The translations under genes were made by a program, and so were the position numbers. The notes under the pieces are model-generated. The model ran no database searches. It worked only from the letters and a program-made list of their open reading frames with translations, and was not told the DNA's origin. From positions 1-13,523 of the forward strand of contig JANMLV010000166.1 in the NCBI GenBank assembly GCA_031372705.1: DNA of 13,523 nucleotides, written 5' to 3'. Below, piece after piece: positions 1-8,019 of this stretch (position 1 is the first letter of the stretch; every line of letters starts with the position of its first letter). This DNA is from UBA7236 sp031372705. Lineage in GTDB: Bacteria; Bacteroidota; Bacteroidia; Chitinophagales; BACL12.

Positions 1-665
1 ATTGGGATGGCAGGATAAAAGCTTGGGATATAGCAACCGGAAAAAAAGCAATTGAATTTGCAGGCTTAAATGCCGGAGCGGTGGGATGTACCTTTTCACC
101 CGATGGAAACTATGTTGCAGTAGCTGGTTACGATAGCACTATTTCAATTTGGAATTTTAATACGGGTGCAATCTTTAAATCATTAAAACATAGCGGATTA
201 ATGTATCATGTTGCTTATTCAGCTGATGCAAAATATATTGTTGGTTCGTCAACAAATGGTGACATTACAATTTGGGAAAATAATTCCTTTAAGCAATTAA
301 AAGTGATTAAAACAAATTCAAAAGGTATTTATCAATCTGCTTTTTCACCGGATAATAAATATCTTATTGCAGGAGGTGAGGGCAATATTGCATATATAAT
401 TGAATTGGAGTCAGGCAAAATAGTTAAGCAGCTTTCAGGCCACACTGAACGAATTTATGCTGTTGCTTGGAGTGCCGATGGCAAACGAGTGGTTACCGGT
501 TCTTCTGATAATACTGTCCGCGTTTGGGACACTGCAACTTGGCAAACGGTTCTGATTTTATCCGATTTTAAAGAAGATATATATCATCTTATTTTTAGTT
601 CTGATAATAAATCACTTTATGTAAATGCACCCGGGGCATGGTTTAAGCAATATGCTATCGATTAA
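1..665 (+). CDS. WD40-repeat beta-propeller protein, 3' part (5' end outside window)
   Basis: The reading frame is open from base 3 to the TAA at 663-665, so the true start lies upstream of the window. The GTG at 81 only looks like a start; the codons before it (W-D-G-R-I-K-A-W-D-I) already form a WD40 strand. About five blades are visible, each with the pattern F/W-S-x-D-x-K-Y-(V/I) followed by I-x-I-W or V-R-V-W-D. The most canonical blade contains S-G-H-T-E-R-I-Y and ends V-R-V-W-D; the last blade before the stop is degenerate. WD40 propellers are protein-interaction scaffolds without catalytic activity. In Bacteroidota they are often fused to N-terminal caspase-like, kinase or TIR domains, but any such domain here is outside the window. 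The next gene on this strand is a nitroreductase 110 bp away, with its own promoter-like element, so cotranscription is not evident. I am sure of the fold and cannot assign a role. Confidence 0.9.
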   Translation, partial: WDGRIKAWDIATGKKAIEFAGLNAGAVGCTFSPDGNYVAVAGYDSTISIWNFNTGAIFKSLKHSGLMYHVAYSADAKYIVGSSTNGDITIWENNSFKQLKVIKTNSKGIYQSAFSPDNKYLIAGGEGNIAYIIELESGKIVKQLSGHTERIYAVAWSADGKRVVTGSSDNTVRVWDTATWQTVLILSDFKEDIYHLIFSSDNKSLYVNAPGAWFKQYAID

Positions 666-713
666 GTATTGTTTTCATTATTTGAGTTTATAAAATGTAG
701 TTACACAATTATT

Positions 714-728
714 AATCACGGCGTGATT
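714..728. promoter_or_regulatory. Palindrome AATCACG-G-CGTGATT (operator or weak terminator)
   Basis: This is a perfect 7-bp inverted repeat around a single G, 49 bp after the WD40 stop and 32 bp before the nitroreductase promoter-like element. As RNA it could form a 6-bp stem with a GGC loop, followed by TAATTTTT, which would suit a weak terminator for the WD40 gene. As DNA it could be the site of a dimeric repressor for the nitroreductase. The sequence does not decide between these. Confidence 0.45.
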
Positions 729-760
729 TAATTTTTAGGTTCAGCCTCAACTTACTTTCG

Positions 761-768
761 TAATTTTG
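761..768 (+). promoter_or_regulatory. Bacteroidota-type -7 element of the nitroreductase gene
   Basis: TAATTTTG is a full match to the Bacteroidota primary sigma factor consensus TAnnTTTG. No clean TTG is present at the usual upstream distance, so the -33 half is weak. The element ends 7 bp before the ATG at 776. If used, it would put the transcription start within a few bases of the start codon, giving a leaderless or nearly leaderless mRNA. Confidence 0.45.
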
Positions 769-775
769 CATCCTT

Positions 776-1516
776 ATGTCCGAATCAGCTGCAATATTTG
801 ACAAAATTGTAAAAGAGCGACGCAGTATGCGTGTATACGATGCAAACAAACCATTTGATGGTGAAGCAGTACATCGCAGTTTGCAACGTGCCATGTTTGC
901 GCCAAACAGCTCTAATATGCAAATTTGGGAATTTTATAGAATTACCGACCCGGAAAAAATAAAAGTAATTGCAAAATATGCAATGAATCAAAGTGCAGCT
1001 AGAACGGCAAGAGAATTAGTTGTTTTTACTGTGCCAAGATCAGTATATAAAAAACGTGCAAAAGCTAATTTCGATTTTCATCATGCACGATATAACAACA
1101 AACCATTGAATGAATTAACTTCAAGAGAGCAACGTCGATTAAAGTATTATTCTCATTTAATGCCGATGTATTATTTTCAAGATTGGTTTGGTATTGCCGG
1201 ATTAATACGAAAATTAATTGTTGGTATATCTTCAATTTGGCGCCCTGTTGTATGGCAGGTTTCTAAAAATGATTTGCGTGTGGTTTGTCATAAATCTGCT
1301 GCATTAGCTGCACAAACATTTATGCTGAGTATGCAAGCTGAAGGATATGCTACCTGCCCCATGGAAGGTTTTGATTCTGTTCGTGTGAAGCGATTTTTAA
1401 AATTTCCTTCCGGTTATGAAATTAATATGATTATAAGTTGTGGACCGGGAACCGCGGAAGGTATTTATCACGAGCAGTTCAGAGTTGATGAAAGCGATGT
1501 AATTTTTACTAAATAA
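776..1516 (+). CDS. Nitroreductase-family FMN-dependent oxidoreductase
   Basis: The 246-residue protein has nitroreductase-fold landmarks. These are an N-terminal E-R-R-S-M-R-V-Y motif (residues 14-21) that contacts the FMN phosphate in this family, P-N-S-S-N-M-Q-I-W (43-51), C-P-M-E-G-F-D (194-200) and a glycine-rich C-G-P-G-T-A-E-G (222-229). The family reduces nitro compounds, quinones or enones with NAD(P)H through a flavin, usually as a cytosolic homodimer. The stretch around residues 105-155 is longer than in small nitroreductases such as NfsB. It contains basic and then hydrophobic helices that may form the dimer or substrate lid. There is no signal peptide. The ATG at 776 is preferred because the protein begins just before the conserved helix and a TAnnTTTG element lies immediately upstream. 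The gene converges on porP/sprF with a hairpin between them. The substrate cannot be predicted. Confidence 0.85.
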   Translation: MSESAAIFDKIVKERRSMRVYDANKPFDGEAVHRSLQRAMFAPNSSNMQIWEFYRITDPEKIKVIAKYAMNQSAARTARELVVFTVPRSVYKKRAKANFDFHHARYNNKPLNELTSREQRRLKYYSHLMPMYYFQDWFGIAGLIRKLIVGISSIWRPVVWQVSKNDLRVVCHKSAALAAQTFMLSMQAEGYATCPMEGFDSVRVKRFLKFPSGYEINMIISCGPGTAEGIYHEQFRVDESDVIFTK

Positions 1517-1517
1517 A

Positions 1518-1545
1518 AAAGAGCAACTATTTAGGGTTGCTCTTT
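1518..1545. terminator. Bidirectional intrinsic terminator between convergent genes
   Basis: AAAGAGCAAC (1518-1527) pairs perfectly with GTTGCTCTTT (1536-1545) across an 8-nt loop, giving a 10-bp stem. Read on the minus strand, the stem runs into TTTTTT followed by ATTTAG, a canonical U-tract for the end of the porP/sprF transcript, whose stop lies 22 bp earlier. Read on the plus strand, the U-tract is only TTT, so termination of the nitroreductase transcript, which ends 1 bp before the stem, would be weaker. Confidence 0.8.
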
Positions 1546-1567
1546 AAAATATGCTCTTTAAATTGTT

Positions 1568-2596
1568 TTAGAATCGAGGACAGTCAATTGGTTTCGATTT
1601 AGGGCTCACATCTAAACATCCCCAATAAACAAACGAAAGTTCTATACCGCCGCGTGCATTGGTAACTGCTGAAAGTCCTGATAGGTTTATATCGTAGCTT
1701 AAACCAAAGTTGATGTTGTTATAATCTAATCCAAGATTAACTATTAATGCATCACCGGTTCCATAATCTTCGGTTGAGCGATAGCGCAAACCTGTATATG
1801 CCATAGAAACACCTTTTTCTAATTGAAATCCAAAATCAACACCGGTGTTCATTTGAACATTTGAACCTTCTGCTTGCTCCATGTATAAAATAGAAGGAAT
1901 AATTACATTTCGTTTTCCTACACCAATTTTAAATGAACCATGAGCAACATATCGCGCATTTAATTTATTATCAACAGAATTATAGAAAGTTTCTTTTGGT
2001 TCGCTCAAGTGGAAATATGCACCACCAATTTGCATTGCGAATTTATCCGTGAAACGGCTTCTCCAATTGAAACCGGCATTAGCATCTAAATAAGAAAAAT
2101 TATCATCTCCATATTCACCGCTTGGTAATGTAGGGTCAATTCCGTTTGTGCCAATTTGTGATTCAAATATGAGCTTATCGTAATTTACTTTCTTCTGCAC
2201 TAAACCAACCTGACCACCAACTGATATAGTATGGTTTTCATTTCCAATTTGTTGGTGATAAGCAAATGAGCCCATCGCCGTGAAATTTGTAAGTGAGCCG
2301 TCGCCGGAAACATCGTTGTATAGCATAATTCCAACGCCAACAATATTGCCATCCAGCTTATTACGCCATAAACCGGCATCGAAAGAACCTGCAAAAGTTT
2401 GATATGAAGCAGGGCCAACAGCGCTAGCCCATTGGTTGCGATAGTTAAGCACACCTCTATAAGTACAAGGAGTTAACCCTGTTAAAGCCGGGTTTAGCGT
2501 TAATGGTGACTGAGAATATTGCGAAAAGTGAATATCCTGAGCGGAGGAGCTCAATACGGCAAAACCGCAAAGTAGGGCTAAGACTATTCTATTCAT
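1568..2596 (-). CDS. PorP/SprF-family type IX secretion system outer-membrane protein
   Basis: From the ATG at 2596 the product is 342 residues. It has a signal peptide (hydrophobic residues 4-15, likely cleavage after S-S-S-A at 19). The mature start, Q-D-I-H-F-S-Q-Y-S-Q-S then P-L-T-L-N-P-A-L-T-G (20-40), is the signature of the PorP/SprF family. The rest alternates aromatic and glycine-rich amphipathic strands, as expected of an outer-membrane beta-barrel. Family members such as SprF of Flavobacterium johnsoniae and PorP of Porphyromonas gingivalis are needed for T9SS export or surface attachment of particular cargo. The frame is open upstream to an ATG at 2662, but that would put 22 non-signal residues before the signal peptide and would overlap the promoter at 2623-2653, so the later start is preferred. 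It is the last gene after three T9SS-dependent sulfatases on the same strand. A partnership with them is an inference. Confidence 0.85.
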   Translation of the reverse strand: MNRIVLALLCGFAVLSSSAQDIHFSQYSQSPLTLNPALTGLTPCTYRGVLNYRNQWASAVGPASYQTFAGSFDAGLWRNKLDGNIVGVGIMLYNDVSGDGSLTNFTAMGSFAYHQQIGNENHTISVGGQVGLVQKKVNYDKLIFESQIGTNGIDPTLPSGEYGDDNFSYLDANAGFNWRSRFTDKFAMQIGGAYFHLSEPKETFYNSVDNKLNARYVAHGSFKIGVGKRNVIIPSILYMEQAEGSNVQMNTGVDFGFQLEKGVSMAYTGLRYRSTEDYGTGDALIVNLGLDYNNINFGLSYDINLSGLSAVTNARGGIELSFVYWGCLDVSPKSKPIDCPRF

Positions 2597-2622
2597 ACGT
2601 TTAGTTCCTGGATTAATCCATT

Positions 2623-2653
2623 CAAAGTTAACAAAATCCTGTATTCCACACAA
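2623..2653 (-). promoter_or_regulatory. Promoter of the porP/sprF-like gene
   Basis: Read on the minus strand, TTG (2653-2651) is followed after 20 bp by TAACTTTG (2630-2623). This matches both halves of the Bacteroidota primary promoter (TTG, 17-23 bp, TAnnTTTG). Transcription would begin near 2617, about 20 nt before the ATG at 2596. This supports that start and suggests porP/sprF has its own promoter in addition to any read-through from the sulfatase upstream. Confidence 0.6.
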
Positions 2654-2768
2654 AATTAACAATACTATTTGTCATTCCTTGGTAATCATTTAAAAACGTG
2701 TTTTGGTGATTTTAATTGTGTTGTAATTTATAAACTATTGATTATCAATACATTATAATTGAAATTAC

Positions 2769-5297
2769 TCATCTAGCCACCACAAAAGGGGCTGAATAAT
2801 TAACATCATCTGTTTGAAGATTTATCAGGTAGACACCCGGTTTTAATGAAGAAATATCAATTGAGGCTACAAAGCCATAGTTGCCGCTTAAATATCTGTT
2901 GGTTAATACCGCTTGCCCTGCCAAATCAAAAATGGTTAACGCAGCGTAATCGGTTATTGATGGAACCAGTATATTTATTTGATAACCGGCTGGGTTTGGA
3001 AAAATTTTCACTAGCCACTCCGGCTCGGTAGAGTTGGTATCAAGGGTAATATCTTGTGTAAAAGCAACCACACAACTGTCGTTTCCATATTGTGCGTAGT
3101 TAGTTATGGTGTAAGTGCCGGGCGCTGCGTAAGTGTAAGGCAAAGGAATTTCATCTTCAACAATAAATCCATCGCCAAAATCCCACCAAGTATCAGTATA
3201 GGTTCCGGTGATTGCGTAATCGAATATTTGAACAGTTAGTCCTGAAATATTTAATGCATTAAATGTAGCGCTCGGAATATTTGCTTCGTTCAAATAATAA
3301 TATTGCAAATCAAAACCACTAATAAACGTGCTATCTGGATTCAACATTTCTAAATAAATAATAATTTGAGTATTTGAATTATACTCAACATCACTAAGTA
3401 GTTGTAAGTTGAAATTTAAATAATTGCCATAAAAAATATCATCAGTAATATTATTTGTCCATTTATATATATACTCAACAGGCGGTTCAATTAATATTCC
3501 GGTTGTATCATAAATAAGAAAATTTAGTTTAATAGTGTCATCATGTGTTGCAAAACAGTCGGGTGAAATGGATTGCTGAATTATTTTAAAAGTTTTTTCA
3601 AAAAATAAAATACTATCAGGCATCCACTGATTTAAATAATTTATTAATGGACGGTAATCGGGATTGCCGATTAAATTATTCCATTCATAAGGATCAGTTT
3701 CTCTATTTACACCAATTTCATATAATTCTTCCTCAAACGAAACATTGGTATCGTCGCAATAAGTTGTAGCGAATGCGCCATCATTATTTTCTCTGTATCT
3801 AATGTAATGCCACCTGTCGTTGCGCACAGAATGATGCGGATAGCAGGAACCGTTTCCGGTGTTTTTTTTATACGTGGTTAAGGCAGGATATTCAAAAATC
3901 AGTTCTTCACCATCCAATAAATTTACAATACTATTGCCATCAAGATATGGGCTGCCATCATCAAAAGTAGGATAAGGCACTAATGCCAAGTCGCAAACCG
4001 TAGGAAAAATATCTGCTAAAGTTACCGTTTGTTTAACTACTCTATTTCCGGTTTTTGATGGGTCGGCAATTATAATAGGAACGCGTGTATCGGGCTCCCA
4101 CAGTGTCCATTTTGTCCAATGTCTTTTTTCTCCCAATGAATAGCCGTTGTCGCTTATTAAAATAATAATTGTATTTTCTTTCACTTCAGGATGTTCATTT
4201 AATGCATTGAGCACGCGACCCACTTGCGCATCAATATATTGCACAGCAGCAATATAATTCATTTGATAATTTGCTTTTGCAGTTTCTTTTAATATTGCTT
4301 TGCGGTCATCATCGGTTAAAAGAATATCTATTACCGGAAGCGTTGCTAAGCCGTCTACATAATCGTTTATTTGATCATAAACACTGCCGTTGTCAGCCAT
4401 TTTTCTTGCTATACTGCCTGCAGGGAGATTGTAGTAATCGTCGTACATTGGTTCGGGCTGCGCGGGTAGAACAATTCCGTTATAAGGAAAGGTGCCTACC
4501 GGATAATTATAAGGTATATCAAATGGTTCAGCATAAATATCGTTGACATAATAATCCGGAAAATATTTTTCGGGGATATATCTTTCGGAGTGCGGTTTAT
4601 AAAATCCTAACCCTAAGAAGAATGGGCTACCGCAGGTGTTAGCTGTTCCTGCAGCTATGTTTTCAATAAAACTAATTGCGGAGTCGGCCGCTTTATAATC
4701 CTCTAAAATTACCTCCAATGAATCAGGAATCATTCCCCAATCAAAGAAATTTCCAAATGCATAATTATTTAAAAGGTCTAATGTAGTATCTTCATCTTCA
4801 AAGAAAATCATTTTATTCCATGATAAACTTTTATCACACATTTCAGTGCCAACGGTTTTATCAAAATCGTTTGAACTTGGGTTGTGAAATAGTTTGTTAA
4901 TTCCATAGGTAAAGTAGCCGCCTGAATCCTTTAATATTTCCGGCAATGAATAAACAGTTTCATTGTTTTCGGCTATCGTAAAATTATCCCGAAATTTAGA
5001 TTCGTAATCTTCATTGTTATAAACTTGGGTATAGGATAGGTCTTTCCCGCTGAAAAAGCTGGTGCGCGAAGGCGCGCAGCCGGGGGCATTTGAATAGCTG
5101 TTTAAAAACAATGTGCCTGACTCGGCTAAAGCTTTAATATTTGGCGTGGCAATCTGAGGATGATCAGTATAGCCTTCAATATAATCGTTTAGGTCGTCTA
5201 TCACTATAAATATAATATTAGGCTTGTCGCCGGCTTGGGCGTTTAACTCATTTCCGGCAACAAATAATACAATAAAAAGTAGCGATAATAATCTCAT
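2769..5297 (-). CDS. Secreted T9SS sulfatase 1 (iduronate-2-sulfatase-like), PKD and sorting domains
   Basis: The product is 842 residues, with a signal peptide (about 1-20, ending N-A-Q). The catalytic domain spans roughly 25-590. It carries the metal-binding pair D34-D35, the formylglycine site C74-A-P-S-R78, K135 and H138, H236 in the K-P-H motif, D383-N384-G in the second metal site, and K396. This set and the L-G-E-K-R-H-W motif match the iduronate-2-sulfatase branch of family S1 sulfatases, which hydrolyse sulfate esters of sugars once the Cys is oxidised to formylglycine. A region of about 100 residues shared with the two neighbours follows. Next come a PKD-like domain with W-W-D-F-G-D-G (about 690-755) and a T9SS type-A-like sorting domain (about 761-842) beginning I-F-P-N-P-A. 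The protein should therefore be exported to the cell surface or released. It is the last of three paralogues, 102 bp after sulfatase 2. The exact substrate is unknown; a sulfated polysaccharide or glycosaminoglycan is most likely. Confidence 0.9.
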   Translation of the reverse strand: MRLLSLLFIVLFVAGNELNAQAGDKPNIIFIVIDDLNDYIEGYTDHPQIATPNIKALAESGTLFLNSYSNAPGCAPSRTSFFSGKDLSYTQVYNNEDYESKFRDNFTIAENNETVYSLPEILKDSGGYFTYGINKLFHNPSSNDFDKTVGTEMCDKSLSWNKMIFFEDEDTTLDLLNNYAFGNFFDWGMIPDSLEVILEDYKAADSAISFIENIAAGTANTCGSPFFLGLGFYKPHSERYIPEKYFPDYYVNDIYAEPFDIPYNYPVGTFPYNGIVLPAQPEPMYDDYYNLPAGSIARKMADNGSVYDQINDYVDGLATLPVIDILLTDDDRKAILKETAKANYQMNYIAAVQYIDAQVGRVLNALNEHPEVKENTIIILISDNGYSLGEKRHWTKWTLWEPDTRVPIIIADPSKTGNRVVKQTVTLADIFPTVCDLALVPYPTFDDGSPYLDGNSIVNLLDGEELIFEYPALTTYKKNTGNGSCYPHHSVRNDRWHYIRYRENNDGAFATTYCDDTNVSFEEELYEIGVNRETDPYEWNNLIGNPDYRPLINYLNQWMPDSILFFEKTFKIIQQSISPDCFATHDDTIKLNFLIYDTTGILIEPPVEYIYKWTNNITDDIFYGNYLNFNLQLLSDVEYNSNTQIIIYLEMLNPDSTFISGFDLQYYYLNEANIPSATFNALNISGLTVQIFDYAITGTYTDTWWDFGDGFIVEDEIPLPYTYAAPGTYTITNYAQYGNDSCVVAFTQDITLDTNSTEPEWLVKIFPNPAGYQINILVPSITDYAALTIFDLAGQAVLTNRYLSGNYGFVASIDISSLKPGVYLINLQTDDVNYSAPFVVAR

Positions 5298-5318
5298 TTG
5301 GTTACTATAATCTATTTA

Positions 5319-5332
5319 CAAAAATACCAATT
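5319..5332 (-). promoter_or_regulatory. Conserved promoter-like block upstream of sulfatase 1
   Basis: On the minus strand this reads AATTGGTATTTTTG, which includes TATTTTTG, a full match to TAnnTTTG. It lies 21 bp upstream of the ATG at 5297. The same block occurs at the same distance upstream of the other two sulfatases. No TTG is found at the usual -33 spacing. Confidence 0.45.
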
Positions 5333-5399
5333 TTTAAATTGTGCTTTTGTTTAGCACTTGCTGATTTCTATGTTATAGAGCGAGGATACACCTTGAAGT

Positions 5400-7919
5400 T
5401 TACCTGCTAACAACAAAACTTGCCGCACGCACACTGTCGTTTTCCACTCCAACTGCTATATAGCAGCCCGGTCCTAATTTGCTGATATCTATGTGATATA
5501 TGTTGCTGTTGCTGTAATTTGGCTGCGATGCTACAATTTTACCTAAAAGGTCAACAATTATTATTTTATCACCAAAAAAGGCATCTTTAAAAAGTAAGTT
5601 TATTTCATTTTGCGCAGGATTTGGAAATACAATTAATCCTGATTCATTATAAATATTTTCAATACTTAAGCTAATAGGCATTGTATATTGGTTTATACAA
5701 TCACCGTTATTGCCATATTTTACAAAGCAAGTAATTTCATAGTCGCCGGTTTCATCAAAAGTAATTGGACCGGGAATACTGTTATAAAATTGTGGCCCTT
5801 CACCAAACTCCCACCAATAAGAATCATAAAAACCTGTAATTGTAAAGTCTTGGATAAAAACTGTTTGGGCGCCATCATCAAACACACTGAAATACACACT
5901 AGGCTCATCACTTGAATCTAAAAAGTAATATTTGTGGTCTAGAGCTATTATACGATTATTTAAGGTATCCACTGCTTGTAAATAAAATAGAATTTCATTT
6001 GTGGCCTCAAATGCTGCAGGACTCAAACTGCTAATTGCAAAAATTGGATTTAATCCATATAAAATTTCACCTGTTATATTATTAGTCCAAGTATATTGAT
6101 AAATTTCCGGGGCACTCGTCAACAAACCGGAAGTGTCATACCAATTGAAACCGAAATTTATGGTGTCATTATAACCTAGTCGACATTCAATTAAATCACT
6201 TGTAATAGTTATTTTATTGCCCTGTTGCATATACAATACGCTATCCGGTAGCCATTGATTTAAATATTCGATTACGGGTTCATAATCAGCATTGCCGATT
6301 AAATTATGCCACTCGTTTGGATCCTTTTCAAATTGTTCACCGATTTCATAAAGCTCTGCTTCTTGGTATGCTTCTGTTTCATTACATGTTGTTAAGGTGT
6401 CTGAATTATTTGAAGTATAAAGTATATAATGAAATTTATCGTTGCGCACACTATATTGGGGCGAGCAGCTGCATTGATAGTCTTTTTGCGCTTCGTAGGC
6501 GGCTAGAGCCGGTTTTTCTATTTTTAAATCAGGATTTGTTAAGAATCCTGCAATGCTTCTGCCATCAAGATATGCATCGCCATTTGCAAATAATGGTTTC
6601 GGAATGTTTGTAAATTCGCATATTGTTGGAAACAGATCCAATAAACTTACCGTATTAAACACAGTCTGTTGATTTGGGTTTCTCAAATCTGCTATCATAA
6701 GCGGAACGCGTAAATCACTATCCCACATTGTTCCTTTTTTCCAATGTCTTTTTTCACCTAAGCTGTAACCATTATCAGAAGCAACTATAATAATTGAATT
6801 ATTATATATCTCCGGATATTGCGCTAACGAATCCATGAAACGCAAAATTTGCGCATCCATAAACTTAATTGCTGCCAGATAGGCAAGTGTTGTATTAGCA
6901 CGCAGTGTTTCATTCATAATACTTTTGCGTTCTTCCTCCGTTAAATCCGGTGCAATTTCGGGTAATGGAATAATTTTATCTACCGCTTTAATTGTTGCGT
7001 AATAAACGCTGTCGAAGCTTGCCATTGACTGTCCAAGCAAACCTAATTGGTTAAAATCGTTGTAGATGGTATCAGGCTGTGGTGGCATAATTAAACCGTT
7101 TGCCGGATAACTATTTTCGGGTTTATTGTATGGAAAATCAAAAGGTGTAGCATAGTAATCTGTTATAAAATCGGATGAAAAATATTTTTCAGGAATATAC
7201 AAAGGGTCATGCGGTTTGCGTAAACCCAATACAATAAATAAAGGGTTTTCACATGTATTAACTTCACCATTTGAATACTGGTTTAAAAACAATGCAACAG
7301 AGTCTATAATTCGATGGTCATACATTCTACTTTCCAATGAATCAGGAATTGGAGTATAAGCTAATTTTGCTTTTCCTAAATTATGTGACGCGCCGTAACT
7401 TAAAACTGATTCATCGTCGCCATTAAGAAAGGAGAAATATTTATTCCAAGATAATGTTTTATCACATGCATTTTCAGTAATTGTATCGAATTCAGGGAAG
7501 GTTTCATAACAATGGTAAACTTTGTTAATGCCATAAGTAAAATAGCCATTGCTTTTTAAATATTCAGGTAAAATAAATACTTCCTCATTATTGTCTTCTT
7601 CAGTAAAATAATCGGACATTGGCAGGCAATGAGGATTATTGTAAACTTGCGTATAATAAACATCTTTGCCGGTTAACATGCCGGTGCGCGATGGCGCGCA
7701 TTTGGGTGAGGAGGCATGAGTGTTATAAAAAGTAGTACTTAGTGTAGATAAATAATCAAATCCCGGAGTAATTGCTTGCGGGTGTCCATTTATATCAGCT
7801 ACATAATCATTTAAGTCGTCAATTACTATAAATATAATATTAGGCTTGTCGCCGGCTTGAGCGGTTAATTTAATGCCGAAAGCAAAGCAGAAAATAACTA
7901 GTAACGATATTCCTTTCAT
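5400..7919 (-). CDS. Secreted T9SS sulfatase 2 (iduronate-2-sulfatase-like), PKD and sorting domains
   Basis: From the ATG at 7919 the product is 839 residues. An in-frame ATG at 7952 would add 11 residues before the signal peptide and would fall beyond the promoter-like block, so it is rejected. The signal peptide (about 1-20) ends L-T-A-Q. The catalytic residues are all present: D34-D35, C74-A-P-S-R78, K133, H136, H237 in R-K-P-H, D382-N383-G, and a Lys at 394-395. The sequence from the cleavage region into the first metal motif (A-Q-A-G-D-K-P-N-I-I-F) is identical to sulfatase 1. The C-terminal third instead resembles sulfatase 3. It contains the shared Y-T-W-T-N-N-I-T region, a PKD-like domain whose usual D-F-G-D-G is changed to W-W-E-F-G-E-G, and a sorting domain beginning V-F-P-N-P-A and ending F-V-V-S-R. 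It is the middle gene of the array. The role is sulfate-ester hydrolysis outside the cell; the substrate is not determined. Confidence 0.9.
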   Translation of the reverse strand: MKGISLLVIFCFAFGIKLTAQAGDKPNIIFIVIDDLNDYVADINGHPQAITPGFDYLSTLSTTFYNTHASSPKCAPSRTGMLTGKDVYYTQVYNNPHCLPMSDYFTEEDNNEEVFILPEYLKSNGYFTYGINKVYHCYETFPEFDTITENACDKTLSWNKYFSFLNGDDESVLSYGASHNLGKAKLAYTPIPDSLESRMYDHRIIDSVALFLNQYSNGEVNTCENPLFIVLGLRKPHDPLYIPEKYFSSDFITDYYATPFDFPYNKPENSYPANGLIMPPQPDTIYNDFNQLGLLGQSMASFDSVYYATIKAVDKIIPLPEIAPDLTEEERKSIMNETLRANTTLAYLAAIKFMDAQILRFMDSLAQYPEIYNNSIIIVASDNGYSLGEKRHWKKGTMWDSDLRVPLMIADLRNPNQQTVFNTVSLLDLFPTICEFTNIPKPLFANGDAYLDGRSIAGFLTNPDLKIEKPALAAYEAQKDYQCSCSPQYSVRNDKFHYILYTSNNSDTLTTCNETEAYQEAELYEIGEQFEKDPNEWHNLIGNADYEPVIEYLNQWLPDSVLYMQQGNKITITSDLIECRLGYNDTINFGFNWYDTSGLLTSAPEIYQYTWTNNITGEILYGLNPIFAISSLSPAAFEATNEILFYLQAVDTLNNRIIALDHKYYFLDSSDEPSVYFSVFDDGAQTVFIQDFTITGFYDSYWWEFGEGPQFYNSIPGPITFDETGDYEITCFVKYGNNGDCINQYTMPISLSIENIYNESGLIVFPNPAQNEINLLFKDAFFGDKIIIVDLLGKIVASQPNYSNSNIYHIDISKLGPGCYIAVGVENDSVRAASFVVSR

Positions 7920-7940
7920 ATATTCTACGAGGTAATTATA

Positions 7941-7954
7941 CAAAAATATCAATT
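7941..7954 (-). promoter_or_regulatory. Conserved promoter-like block upstream of sulfatase 2
   Basis: On the minus strand this reads AATTGATATTTTTG, differing from the sulfatase 1 block at one base and lying 21 bp upstream of the ATG at 7919. TATTTTTG matches TAnnTTTG. A TTA at 7972-7970, 21 bp further upstream, could serve as an imperfect -33 element. Confidence 0.5.
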
Positions 7955-8019
7955 TTTATTATTCTATGATAAGTAATGCTTGTGCTAGGCACTTTATATT
8001 TATTTAAGAGTGAACTTAA

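Noticed and set aside
81..83. GTG as the start of the WD40 gene
   Set aside because: The frame is open to the window edge and the preceding codons encode part of another WD40 blade, so the gene starts outside the window.
2737..2749. ATTGA-TTA-TCAAT hairpin after sulfatase 1
   Set aside because: The 5-bp AT-rich stem without a following U-tract is expected by chance in such AT-rich intergenic DNA.
5341..5357. Hairpin GTGCT...AGCAC between sulfatases 2 and 1 as a terminator
   Set aside because: The stem is only 5 bp with a 7-nt loop and no clean U-tract follows; a shorter 4-bp stem is seen at 7982-7992 in the other gap. Too weak to call.
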